DNA from: Trochalopteron elliotii
Taxonomy: Eukaryota > Chordata > Aves > Passeriformes > Leiothrichidae
Assembly (NCBI GenBank): GCA_024734555.1
Contig: JANPWX010000480.1
Span: 2,518,160-2,582,159 of the forward strand
Direction: 5' to 3'
DNA: 64,000 nt
The notes under the pieces: model-generated
Databases searched by the model: none
Told to the model about the DNA's origin: nothing
What the model saw: only the letters and a program-made list of their open reading frames with translations
In this document: positions 50,571-62,646 of the stretch, one piece after another
Layout of the letters: each line of letters begins with the position of its first letter
How positions within the stretch are numbered: position 1 is the first letter of the stretch
Made by a program: the position numbers and the translations under genes

Positions 50571-50678
50571 CTTTTTACGCGGTGTAATGTGCGCACTGCA
50601 GAAGCGCCAGCAGTAACGTAAAATCAGCAAGTCCCCTCGCTCAGCGGCTTCTTAGCCGCAGGAAAGCAGCACTCAGCC

Positions 50679-50832
50679 GGGATTCCCAGCTCCCCCAGTC
50701 GGGATTCCCAGCTCCCCCAGTCGGGATTCCCAGCTCCCCCAGTCGGGATTCCCATCTCTCTCAATCGGGATTCCCAGCTCCCCCAGTCGGGATTCTCAGC
50801 TCTCTCAGTCGGGATCCCCAAGTCCCTCAGCC
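50679..50832. repeat. 22-bp minisatellite, seven copies
   Basis: Seven units of 22 bp start at 50679, 50701, 50723, 50745, 50767, 50789 and 50811, each beginning GGGAT. The first three are identical; units 4, 6 and 7 carry substitutions (for example CTCTCTC for CTCCCCC). GGGATTCCC is intact in units 1-5. It lies about 110-260 bp upstream of the minus-strand TATA box. Confidence 0.95.
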
Positions 50833-50997
50833 CAGTCCCGTGGCTGGGGTTTCCAGGCACCTTTTTTGCTTTATTCCACACCAGCATGAGCAAGAAGACA
50901 CCAAACCACTGTGGTCAGACTGTGGCTGCAATACCACAACCACATGAGCTCTCGGCTTCTTTTAGAAAACAATATCAGAAAGAGAAAATAGGGATAT

Positions 50998-51500
50998 TAT
51001 AGAACCATGGAATGGTTTGAATTGGAAAGGACCTTAAAGATCATCCAGTTCCAATTCCCTGTGGCGTGGGCAGGATCACCTTCAGGTTGCTCAGAGCCCC
51101 ATCCAACCTGGCCTGGAACATTTCCCGTGATGGGGCATCCACAGCTGCTCTGGGCAACCTGTGGCAGGGACCTCATCATCCTCAACAGTCAAAAATTTCT
51201 TCTTTATATCCAATCTAAACCCACCCTCTGTCAGTTTAAAGCCATTCCCCTCTTGTTCTATCACTCCATGCCCTTGTCTAAAGTCCTTCTCCAGCTCTCT
51301 TGTAGCTCCTTTAGGGACTGGAAGGTGCTATAAGGTGTCCCTGAAACTTTCTCTTCTCCAGGCTGAACAACCCCATCTCTCTCAGCCTGTGCTCACAGCA
51401 GAGGTGTTCAGCATCAGCCCTGGCCAGGACAGAGGGCAGGGACATTTTTAGGCTGTCCAGCACCACCTCCTCTGGCTTCTGCCCAAAGCCAGCCCTCTGT
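50998..51500 (-). mobile_element. CR1 LINE, longest 3' fragment in the window
   Basis: Inverted CR1. Tail remnant ATAGAACCATGGAATGG at 51000-51016, 3' UTR AAAGGACCTTAAAGATCATC near 51026, ORF2 end (GGGGCATCCACAGC near 51132), then upstream text including TCTTCTCCAGGCTGAACAAC near 51352. The right edge fades into sequence I cannot align. Confidence 0.85.
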
Positions 51501-51778
51501 GTGCAGGTCAAAGTGTTCAAGCAAACACTAAGGTTGTGTCACAACCCGTCCTGGGGGTTTTACAACTGCCTGGTGGAGTCAGTCAATAAGAAAGCTAAAA
51601 AGCAAAGCCTTTGTTGGCTCGCTCCCTGCCAGCAGAGTACAGGCAGCAGCAAACAGGGTCTGTCCTGGCCTGGTGGCCTAGGGTCAGAGCCAGCCCTGCA
51701 TCTTGTTCAGAACCTTGCTGAGCCAACCTGCTTTAAATGTCTTTTTACCTTTTCCCCGTGACTGGAGAACACTCAGTT

Positions 51779-51830
51779 GGGGGGGGGGGGAACAAACAAA
51801 CAAACAAACCACAAACAAACCCTCACAAAA
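51779..51830. repeat. G12 run followed by (AAAC)n
   Basis: Twelve G at 51779-51790, then several AAAC units with small interruptions. Simple repeat of no evident function. Confidence 0.85.
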
Positions 51831-54800
51831 CAACCCAAAAAAACCACCCCAAAACACCCAAGAGGGTTTGAAAAAAAAAAAATTATCAAAATCCTGCATT
51901 TTCTAGTTGTTAAAGACAGCATTTTGGCTTGATATGCAGCTTCTTTGGGCTTCCTTTTGACACTCTGCACTGAATTCTGCGTAGTTTTAAAAATCTTTTC
52001 TCCATGTAAACCAAATAAATTTGTTCATGGGCTTTCAGCTGCTCTGTTCAGGACATACCTGCAGACAGGAGTAAGGTCAGCTCTCATGGACATTTCCCTT
52101 CAGCACCTTTTACTTTCACTCTGCTCTTCTCTGTCATTTTTGACCATTTGTAAGATGCTCTCAGGTGTGTTTCACCTGTGGAGAACTGGGATGTGACTTT
52201 GAAGGACCTGAACTTTACATACAAATGTCTTGGCAAGAGCACCAAAGCCACCCCAAAAAAGATTTTGGCCTCACATTTAAATAAACCTTGCTCACACAGC
52301 ATAGCAAGGTAGAGAGGGGTGTAACATTTCATGGAATGAATGCAACTGGAAAAATATAAAAAGTGCTTTTTTTCTGGCCACTTTTTTTTGCTGTGTAATT
52401 TATACCTGCAAAAAGCAGTCGTTTTCCCCAGCCTGGAGTTTCTGCCCTGGATGGGAAAGTCTGCAGAGGTCTACCAGGCATGTGTGCATCTGCATCATTG
52501 CAGCAACTAATCTTCTGTAAGAAACTTAGGAGAAATTATGATGGATGTAGTGAGCAACTGTTTTCATCACTGGAGTGATTTAGATGAATGATCTTCAGGC
52601 TGTTTCCTCCCACCTTCCTGCTAAATGGACTCTTCACTGCTTCAATTAAGACAAGGCAAGCACTCTAGGAAGCAGTGGCGAGGGAAAAAAAAATGGAAGT
52701 AGAAGTATCAATGAGACCTTTTTAATTACACTTTACCAGAACTGCTGACATAAATCGTGGTGAAATAAGAGTATTCCCAGTGGGTTACAAGAATTTAGGC
52801 TCGTTTGATTGTGCAAGGATCATGGATGTGATGGCAGGAGAAGGCACCTGAATTAGGGTCAGGAACCAGAATCCCTCAGCACCTGAACTACACCAGGGAG
52901 AGCAGGTAAAATGTAATCAGTGCAAAACATTCAAGCACCATAAATGCACAAAACTATTAGAGCTTTGCTAACAGGGGCAGGGCCTGGCACCCTCCTGCCC
53001 TGCCCATCACAGCAGCCCTGAGCAGAGCATCCCTCATCCCTTGCTGAGCCTGTCCAGTGGCACAAAACTCCCCCATTTCCCAACCCTACCTACCAGGGAA
53101 CACAGCTTAGTAAGAGTTAATCCAGGTGTACTGTACTAAATGGAAGCTTACATAATTGAAAAATAGCTGAGGCATTAATCTTCCTCCTCGCTACCTTGAG
53201 TCCTCTTTAAAAAGATTATTTTGTCTTCAGAGACAGCTTTAATGCTACTTAATGAATTGCTTATAAATGAAGAATTTTTTTTTCCCTCCTATACAGGGAG
53301 AGGCTGACTGCTACACTGATTGTCACAGAGACAATTAACTTTTGTCAAATACACAGAGATAATAGCTGTTCTCTACAAATACTACTGTACTGAATTTGGC
53401 GTATTTAAGGCCAATTTTTCTTGCTGTTTTGACTAAGCATGCTTAGTGACAGTGACATACCCATGCCCTTCAGCCAGACCTGGAGAACTCCTCATGCTTA
53501 CCAAAATAATTAGTGGCCCCCTGGTCACCCTCTGGAACAGGGAGGTTAGCATTGGATCAGGAATACCAAGTTGGAAATTTCAGAATTCCAACGTGAGCTC
53601 ATTCACAGGTGTCTTGGTGTCCCACTTCCAAGGAGGGAGGAGACATGAAAAGAAAGGAGAGAGGTACAAAATCAGAACCCCAACTTCCATGCTGCCTGTC
53701 TCAGTTGCAGACAGGGTGCAGGCAAGCAATCTTTGATCTGTAATTCCCTCCTTGCAAAAGCAGGCACCAGGACCACAGGGAGCACCAGGAGCATGGGGCA
53801 GGTGAGTGGTTTCCTCACTGAAAATAACTCCCAGTGAGCTGCAGGGGCAATTTTACTGTTGCTCCTGACACTGAGGTCCCCAGGCTGTAACACTCAGTGG
53901 TCTCCCTTGCCCGTGTCCCACCAAACACCTGCTCTGCTCCCCAGATCCACACACAAGGCAAAGGTGCTGAGTGAAGGTGAGCCCCTCTTCTCCCACCTCA
54001 CCAGCCTAGCTGAGTGCTCCTATTTATTTCTAGCAAAACCAGCAGGCAATGACAGCTGTAATTGCTCAACTCATGGGCATTTTGACTCAAGCAGAAGCAG
54101 AAATGAGGCTGGTGAATCCTTTGCCACATGGACTGCTTCCACACTCTTTAGCCCCTGCATGGCTGCTCCTGGTGATGGGCAGAGCAGGTTTCCTCCACTC
54201 CTGAACAGACTGGGTGAGAGTGTAGAGGTCTCTGCTCTTTCCCATATTGGTACCAGCTGCCTACAGGTGTTGAATGCCACAAGGATGCAGTGCTCAGCCA
54301 GTGGAGAGCTTCAGCAGAGTCTGTTTTATTTGTTTAAGATTCCTATTTAGAGCCCAGACAGTTGAGGTTCATTCCTTGGTGCAGCCTAAGGCTCACTGAG
54401 CTGACAAACACTAAAATAAGCCGTTTAATCCTGCCGTGCATCATGACTATTAGCATAAAAATCAGGGCAAACACCTTCCCCACCCCCCTTACCTCAATTC
54501 TGCCCTTAAATCCAGCATGTGGCCCGGAGGCAGAGTTGTTTCCAAACCATTACCTGCAGGGGAATCACCATTATCCACCTGCAGCTCTCTAGCCAAACAC
54601 AGACAGCAGTCGTTACTCTCTCCCAAACTTTTCTCTCGTCCATTTGGACCTTGCAGAGGCACCACAGCTGTGCTGTGCACGGAGTAAAAGAATCCCAGCC
54701 CTGGGAAAAACAGCACTGGCTGCTCCAGCAATAAATGGATGAATGCAGCAGCTTGCCCTGAGCTGCCATCGCAGAGGAGATCAACAAACAAGCAGCTCTA

Positions 54801-57800
54801 TTTACGCCCTGGTGCTTGCCCAGGAACTCCAGACAAACTAATAACCTTGTGTGCAGCCACTTCCCCTCTTTGTCCCCAGAGCAGCAGCCTGACACTCACC
54901 CAGAACGGGCCCTGTTGTTAATCACTGCCTGTTCATTCAGCCCAACTGCTGAACGCTGCCATCCAAATTAAAAAAGGGGAAGAAGGAAAACTCTGTGTTC
55001 CTTTTGCACCCTGAATAATAAATGACACGGTCAATGTTGCCTCAGGATGCAGCATCAAACCACTTCCTCTGCTCCAAGATGAGATTTAAGAAGAATGACT
55101 TCGAGGCTGACTTGCCTTTTCAAATACCCTGTTTTTCCACCCCCCTCCCATCTCAAACTCGAGGATGAAACATGAATGAAATCAGAATTAGCCTTGTTAC
55201 CAACAAGCAAAGGGGGGGCTGACCTAGATTCACTCTGGTTCTCAGAAGGAAGTGACGGCAGAAGTTTCAAACCTGTCATAGAGGGCTGCAGCACATTTGG
55301 GTCAAAGTTTGCTGCAATCAAATCATCCTTTCTGGAAAGGCTTTTACTGGTAGGATGATTCGTGTGGCAGCAGCTGAATTATGCATGGGATTTGTACAGT
55401 CTCTGCTGGCAGATAAATACGTGTGAGGAAACTCAGGCTTTTCCCTGCAGCATCATCAGTGCCTCAAAACCAGCTCTGCATCCCTGGGGACACGTGCTGG
55501 GTTTTGTGGTGGCTCTCACCACCAGCTACATCCCACGGCTGGAACCAGCCTTGCTAACAGGTCTCAAGGTGCTAGGACAGAATGTGGGATTTTTTCAGTG
55601 AATTTACTTAGTCCTACCACAAAATAAAAAGCCAAATAAGAGGGCCTGCTCCCAGCAAAGACAGACTATGTAGGCTGCCCAGGGAACATGTTTAAATGAC
55701 AATTGAGAAGTAGCACAGGAGTCTGCCCAGGTGACAATCGTGGCTGAAGGGAAGATATGGAAATAGTCCAGCTGGTGGGGTTTGTTGGGGGCAAAAAACC
55801 CTCATGGAAGGATTTAATTGATATATTTAATAGCTAACGAAACTTAAGTGTTTTAGTATCCAAGTAAGAAACTCCTGCAAATCAAAGCCATGCAAAGAGA
55901 GGAAACCTTGTTCATGACAGACCAGTTCCCCCACTCCATTTGTGTTCAAGATCTGCCTTTGACTCAAGCAGAAGAAGGGCCACTCATTCTCCTCACACCA
56001 TCCCCCAGTGTGTGTGCTCAAGTGAAGTTGGGGCAGGCTTTTCCCTTCACAGAAACCTTTTGGGATGGCAGGAGAAAAAGAGGGAGAAAAAAAATGAGCA
56101 CTTCATACTTTTTCCTCATTGAGGTTCCTCACCCAGCCCCTTTTCCTACCATTAGAAACCAAACCCAAACCCATTCCTGCTCCTTCCAGGTGTCCTTTCA
56201 CCATTCCCTTTCCAGCCCATCCCTTTTGCCCCAGCATGCTGTGCACACAAAAATCTTGCTGTTCTCAGTTTCCCACATCAGCACCCCCAGGGATGCTGCC
56301 TGAGTTGCTCTAAGTTTTCCTGGTGCAGCTCTCACAGCCTCTCTCACCTCACTTTCTCTCCCTCTCACTTCCCCCTCCTCCAGCCTGCTGTTCATCCCAG
56401 TTAGAGATCAGCTGAAGGACTCAGGCCAAACTTTTGGAAACATCAGGGTATTTCCCAGTTCACCACCACCTGTATGTGGAGAAGGGACCTAAATTTATCC
56501 TCTGACTGTGCAGGGGGAACAGTGTGAGATGGAAACTCCTGAGATGCTCTGGGGACTCTCCCCTTCACATTCCCTGCCTCCCCAGCCCCCATTTGCATTT
56601 GGGGATGCACACCCACCTGCAAAAGCTCTGCCCACACCACACCCAAGCTGCTTTTCCAGCTGGGGATGGCACAAGCCATTGCCATTGGCAGTTGCTTTCC
56701 AGTTCTAAGGCTGAAATTCCCATGGTTGTCCTCTGCAAGGAGAGAAACAACTGTCTTAAGGAAGAAGACAAGGAGCTTTCCCTTTCCTGGAGCAGCCCCT
56801 CCTGCAGCCTGGATGGTGACTTGAGCAAACTTCAACTGCCCTTGCTGTAGGGCAGTGGTGTAGGACAGACAGTGCCACACATTGTACTCCAAATATCAGG
56901 CTCGTAATTATGTCCCAAGCAGCACCTCTGTGCCTGCAGTAATGAGGGCTCAGCTACATCCAGGGCTGTTAGTGAGAGCCTGTTTTACTTCATCCTCATT
57001 ATGGGAAACAGCCAGCTCAGATGCAGCAGCCAGGGAGATGTTTCCTCTCGTGAGGCAGATTGCCTTCCCCTGTCAATTACAGCAGAGAGCTCGACAGCCC
57101 TGTGCAAATTGCTGGGTGAGAGCACAAATAGGAGGACATGAGAACAGATTACAGCCCTGGTGTAATCTGGCAGGCTGGCTTAAAAACACCTGATGGGAAC
57201 GGGAGGCTCAAGAGTAATAAAAGGCAGAGAGGTGATGGTGGCTGGGACAAGGGGGATGTGTGGTACCCACCTGCCCCTGCACAGGTGCAGTCACCCACAG
57301 TGGCAGTGTGGTGGGAGTTAACAGAGGGCCAGAGCACTCCACAACCAAAGTTTTTTCCTCAGTGAAGAGATTCCCTTTCCTCAGGCTACAACTTTGGTAC
57401 ATATCAGCAATGTGCAGCCCACAGATGGGAAACTCCATATCCTTTGGGGAAACTGAAATGATTCTCTTCTCTTGCTGTACTCCCACTAAAAGCTCTGATT
57501 TCACTGGACAGTCCAGCACACCTGCAAAGCTCTGCAGCATTCCCAAGAGGTGAGCAACCAGGTCTCTGGGCTGAGGTTGCACACAAACCTTCACCCAGTG
57601 CACAGCACTGGTGCTCACACTGCAGCTGCTCTTACCTGAGCAAGCCCAGGGATAACTTCCATCATAAACAGGCTCTTGTCCTGCTGGGTGCCCATTCCAG
57701 AGAATAGGATGAGGAAGTGTGTGTGGATTTTAAGCCCCACAGACCTTGCTGACTCCTCCTGGGCCTAATTCACAGCCCCATTGCCCTGCTGGACCCCTGG

Positions 57801-59410
57801 AGCCTGCCTTTACTCCTTCCTTTGGGCAGGGAGATGGCAATGTCCCTTCTGCCTATGGCTCAGCACAGGGGCAGGGACAATTCAGCAAAGGAACAACTTT
57901 CCTGCAGCAAACAGCTGAGTGCTCATCTTACAAAAATCACTTTGCTCTGCCCTATAACACATCATTGCTCATGAATTTCCACTGGTGCTCAACCCACTCC
58001 CCATGGCCTGGTCTGATCTTCAGCTGCCCCTGTAAGGTCCACACCAACACCCAATGTCTGTGTGAAGTATCACTTGTGTTTGTTCTGTCCCTCCACCTCT
58101 TCAACAGCTCCAGAAACCTCCTCTGGGCATCTCAGCTCTGCACACTTACACCCATCAGTGTTTTTGCAGGCTCTGCAGGAGGATATTGGTCCCTGCTCAT
58201 GGAGCAGTCCTGTCTGAAGGAAAGTTATTGCATTTGCCTGGGTGGGCTTTGAAACTGGGCCTGTTTGTGCCCTGCAGATCCATTCTTCCCCTTCCCACTC
58301 CTGCCATCCCCACAGACCCACTGGGGTTGCTCACCCACCTCACCCCAGCCCCTTTGCTTTCCTTCTAGACCCTGCAGGCAGAGCTGCCTGTCATTTATTC
58401 CCTTGTATTTAATTCTGCTAAGTCACAGGCACCAGAAATCTGCAGCTGGCAACTCCAGGCTGCTTTCCAGCCTCTCCATCCAGAGCTGCCAGCAGACGTT
58501 TTCAGTTTTGGTTCTCAGATCTCCATTACAGTCTGGGCTCACAACAGTGCATCCACCAGCCCTCCAACTGTGCATGTTCAACTCCACAGCCCTAAAGCTG
58601 CTACAAATGAGCTGCAAACTCCTCCTGCTCCTCCTGGGAAGAGGGTGTCCCTCCAGTGTGTCTTTCTTTGGCAGAGAGGGGTATCCTTCAGCACAGTTTG
58701 GGGCCTGGTTTTCCCCTCCACCCCGATTGTAGACTCACAGGCAAAGACAGCTCTCCTCAGTTCTGGTGATGTCAAAGCTCTTCTTTACCAGCAACTCCAC
58801 TTACCTCTGCAATGAGGTGAGAACAGTGCTGGGATTTCTGCAGCTTTCCTAGAGGATTTCACTGATCTGTAGGAGCATCCATCCTCCTGCTGCCTTTCCC
58901 TCAGCTCCTCACTCCTGGCTGTGCTCTGCCCTTCCTGCAGGCATTGCTGGGCCCAGGTTTTATTCAGTCATGGGGAAGAAATGAGAGCTGTGGCTCATAC
59001 CTCATAGGAAATTCACTGAAAGTTGAGCTAATAACTTAAGAGAAGGGAGATGGGAATAAAAAGGAAGGATTTTCATGTCTCACTTTCCTAAAATCTGATT
59101 GAAGGAAGCAAATTTGGAGATGTTAAGTCAGTTATAAGGTTTAACAGGGTTGTGTATATTTCAAATGAAACCCCCAGTAAATGGGATTACCTCCCCCAGT
59201 CAGAGTTTGTCCCAGCCAGGGACTCAGAGCTCTCCCCAGGCAGTGGGCACTCGAGCCTGGCATGCAGTGTGCACACAAGAGCCTGAAGGAAAAGGCAAAG
59301 CTGCTGGAGGAAAGCTGGATGCAAATTAGATCTGTGATAGAGAGAGCTTGAAATTAAATATAAATTCAGCTACAAGAAAGGTTGCCAAAGATATTTAGGA
59401 TTTGTATGTG

Positions 59411-59460
59411 TACATTATATATATATACACACATACACTCACTCACATATATTTATAAAA
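59411..59460. repeat. Mixed (TA)n/(CA)n microsatellite
   Basis: TATATATATATA followed by ACACACATACAC and ACTCACTCACATATAT; an imperfect dinucleotide tract. Confidence 0.75.
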
Positions 59461-60035
59461 ACCAACAAATCCTATCTGTGTTCAAAGTGGGCAAGATGTT
59501 GCTATAGTAATCTTAATTTTACATTCCTTACATTAAAAAGAAGATTGCAAGTTGTTTGGCACTCAGACTGTCTTTTTGTTATAACATGTGCTGTATTTAA
59601 CCCAGTGGGACTCTGTTCTCTGCCTCTTGAAACTATGAAAATAGAAATAACTAATAACAATAATGCCATCATCATTACATGGCAGCCTTGGATTCAGTTT
59701 CATTTAAAAGAAAGGGATAAAAGAAAAAAAAAAAAAAAGAGGCAGACAGATAAAGAAACAGCCTGTGCATGTTAGCATTGAATTTAGGCTTGGACATGAG
59801 CATGTCCTTGAGGACAGGGAGCCACCCTGGGAGCTGCAGGGGGAACAGGGGAGTCCTGGGTGGGAGGGGGCAGAAGGAGAGCACCTGCTGCAGATTTCAT
59901 GTGACACCAGCTGTGAATCAGAAGTGACTCCACCAAAGCCAGGAAAGGTACCAAGGGGGGACCAAAAAGGATAGAAAACCAAAAGTGAGGTACCTGTGCT
60001 GCACACACCCTGCAGAGAGTGATGAGCTGGGGAGA

Positions 60036-60116
60036 TGGAAGCTTCCAGAAGATGAGATGAGATGAGATGAGATGAGGTGGGGAGCTTCTCCAGATGCTGG
60101 AGCTTCTCCAGAAGCT
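60036..60116. repeat. (GATGA)5 flanked by short palindromes
   Basis: GATGA is repeated five times at 60051-60075. On the left is a perfect 12-bp palindrome, TGGAAGCTTCCA (60036-60047). On the right, AGCTTCTCCAGA-like phrases occur twice, the second forming a perfect 7-bp-arm inverted repeat (60101-60116). Confidence 0.8.
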
Positions 60117-62572
60117 GGCATGGGGCAAGAGGACTCTCTGCCCACACTGAGGGTCTCTGCCTGTGAGTGAGGAACTAAAAATAAAACTCCAACACCTCTC
60201 CCAAACCAGCCTCCCTCTCTAAGAGCCCTGCAGGGTGGAGGGTGGCAAAGGGCACCTGGCAGGAATGGGGCTGCACCTGGGCAGCCTCAAGGACACCCCA
60301 CAGCAGCTACCCCCTACCTTGGTCCCCTTCTGTGAGGGGCTGGGGGCTGCAGGGGGGCTCCAGCCCCCAAAATCTGGGGAGCCAAACTCTCCTAGGGAAG
60401 AGCACAAACAGCACTTTGCCTCCCTGGATTTGCTGGAGCTTCAGGTGGTAGCAGAGCTGGGGAGGTGTGAGGGTGGGGATCCATGAGCCCATCCTGTGCT
60501 CTGCAGAGACAAGAGCTGACTTGGAACATCCCCATCTGACACCAGCTCCCCGGAGTGTTTGTTTTCTCCAGATTGATGGTGTTTACAACTCCAGGCATCT
60601 CCTCAGTCATCTGTGATCCCTGGCTGTGTGTGGGTCTCTCTGGGACATTGAATGACAAGTGTTGCTACAGTGCCAAGGAGAGGGGACTCTCAGCTGTCTG
60701 TGGCAGGGAGATGACTGTGAAATCATGATTTATCTGGAGCTGGATTAAGTTATGTCTCTCTTTCCTGCCTGCCCTGGCAGTGGCTGCACACAGGTATGCT
60801 GTATTTCTTCCTTTAAACAGGAGAACTCAGGGCCATTCACCAGCAGCTGGAGGTCAGAAGGTGCCCAAATGTAAACTCCAGGACAGAGCTTGTCTGAGCA
60901 TATCTGAGGGACAGAACTGACAAGTGACAAACAGCCAGAGCTGAGTTTGCTCTATTTTGGCTCACACCACTGCTTGGGGAAAAGCAGGAAGGGAAAACAG
61001 GTGAATTATTGTCACCTTCAGACTTAAACAAATGGAGGCTTCAAACAGAATTGCATTGCTTGGACATTCAGAGGGGGAAATGTTTACCTCGCGTGCAGAA
61101 ATAAATGTTAGAGTTTATGAGTCACATAAACCCTTCTCATGCTGAAAATCCCTTCTGGACGAGAAGGGGGATATTTCTCATTGTGGTCTTGATCCGTCCA
61201 ATTTATTTGTGGATCAAAAGGATCAGTGAGGGCCTTTTTTTCTCCTGAAGATCTGGCAATGGGAAAAGTTATTCCAGTGGGGGCTGGATGCCCACCTGTT
61301 TCTCCCCATCCTGACTCACACAGGCACCTTTCCCCACCCAGAGAGGTCCCATCACTCCTGGCAGGAGATGCTCTGGTTACCTCTTTGCACTGAGGGGTTT
61401 TGGCTGCAATAACAGGTCTGCTCTGTCATTTGGTTGCTCCCCAAGGCCAGGGATGGAGTGGGGCTCCTCCAAAACCCCCTGCTCACAGGCAAAGCCAGGC
61501 TGTGGAGGAGCACAAGGAGCAGAGCAAGGTGGAGCACAGGAACCAGCAGGCTAGGCAGGAGGAGGGTGTTTTCTCTCTCTGTTTCTCTCACTTTTTGCAG
61601 CCCTGAGCACCCACCTTGCCAAACACTGGCATCCACCCCTCTTCCCTTAGCATGTGAGAGGCACCAATTCATGGAATAATGCATGAGACAAAGAGGGGCA
61701 ACCCCAGCCCATGGGTGCACTATTCCTGAGCTGCTGGCACCACATCCCAGGGAGACAGAGGTCCTGGGAGAGGCAAAGACAGGGAAAACTCATTCATATG
61801 CAAAGGGTTTAGATCTTGGGGAGACTGGCAGTGAGCTCATGCAGCATCGAATGAGCCTGCCCAGAGTCCTCTGCCTTTTGGAAAAAAAGACACTGCTACT
61901 GCAGGAGCCTCAGGCCTTGTGGAAAAACCACCATTTCCTTCATTGGTGGTGATTTATTTGGGAAGAAGGCTCATTTTTCACTGATGGTATTAGAGGCACA
62001 GAATGGATTACAGCACGGAGTAACCCTGATAGCTGAGAAATTCAGTGTATGCAAATGTGAGCCTTAAACAGCTCTTTCTGTGAAAGACTGCCTGTAGCTG
62101 GGCTGTGCTGGGGATGTGGCACCAATGAACAGGCTGGTATTTAAAAGCAGAGGCTCTGTCACAAGGAGCAGCACAAGGTCTACTGACATTTACAAATGCA
62201 GCTGCTCCCTGTGAGCACAACTTGCACCTCTGCTCTGCAAACCCTGTGCCTGGTACACACACACGGACCAAAAGACTGCTAAAAACAAGCTACTAAATCA
62301 TCTGCAGCATCCACCAGCTCCCAAGGCCTCTCATACTGCTCCTTTGTACCTAAAATGCAGCCCAAGAGTGGCCAAGGGGCAGCACCAGGGGCTTAGGGCT
62401 GGTCCATCCTCTCCCACCTCCTCCAGCCCCTCAGAGCTCAGGCATTAGAGGGGAACAAGCTCAGGTGTGAAGAGGGATGAGGTGAAACTTGTGTTTTGCC
62501 TGGACTGATGCTGCCCTTTGCCTGGGTCACCTGATGCATCCTCCTTTGGGTATCCCTTGTGGACCCTCCCAG

Positions 62573-62646
62573 CTGCACAGGGATGGACAAGGATGCACAG
62601 GGATGGACAAGGATGCACAGGGATGGACAAGGATGCACAGGGATGC
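62573..62646. repeat. 20-bp minisatellite, about 3.5 copies
   Basis: The unit GGATGGACAAGGATGCACAG is present in three identical copies at 62581, 62601 and 62621, with partial units on both sides (GTGCACAG-like before and GGATGC after). Identity of the copies indicates recent expansion. Confidence 0.95.

Larger units (their letters stand above)
49870..50640. promoter_or_regulatory. CpG island interrupted by an assembly gap
   Basis: Both flanks of the gap are rich in CpG (for example CGCGGCTCG near 49939, GCCGCGATAAG near 50538 and GCGCACTGC near 50591), unlike the rest of the window. A CpG island of this size normally marks a promoter. Minus-strand signals (TATA box, probable 5' leader) suggest transcription toward GPR50 exon 2. 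A plus-strand or bidirectional promoter cannot be excluded. Confidence 0.7.

Noticed and set aside
57208..57618. 136-residue minus-strand open frame
   Set aside because: Reads partly like a protein but matches no family I recognise and is shadowed by a 97-residue plus-strand frame. Best treated as chance unless RNA evidence appears.
62561..62646. Possible CRISPR-like repeat array
   Set aside because: Units are contiguous with no spacers and the context is a vertebrate genome; it is a minisatellite.
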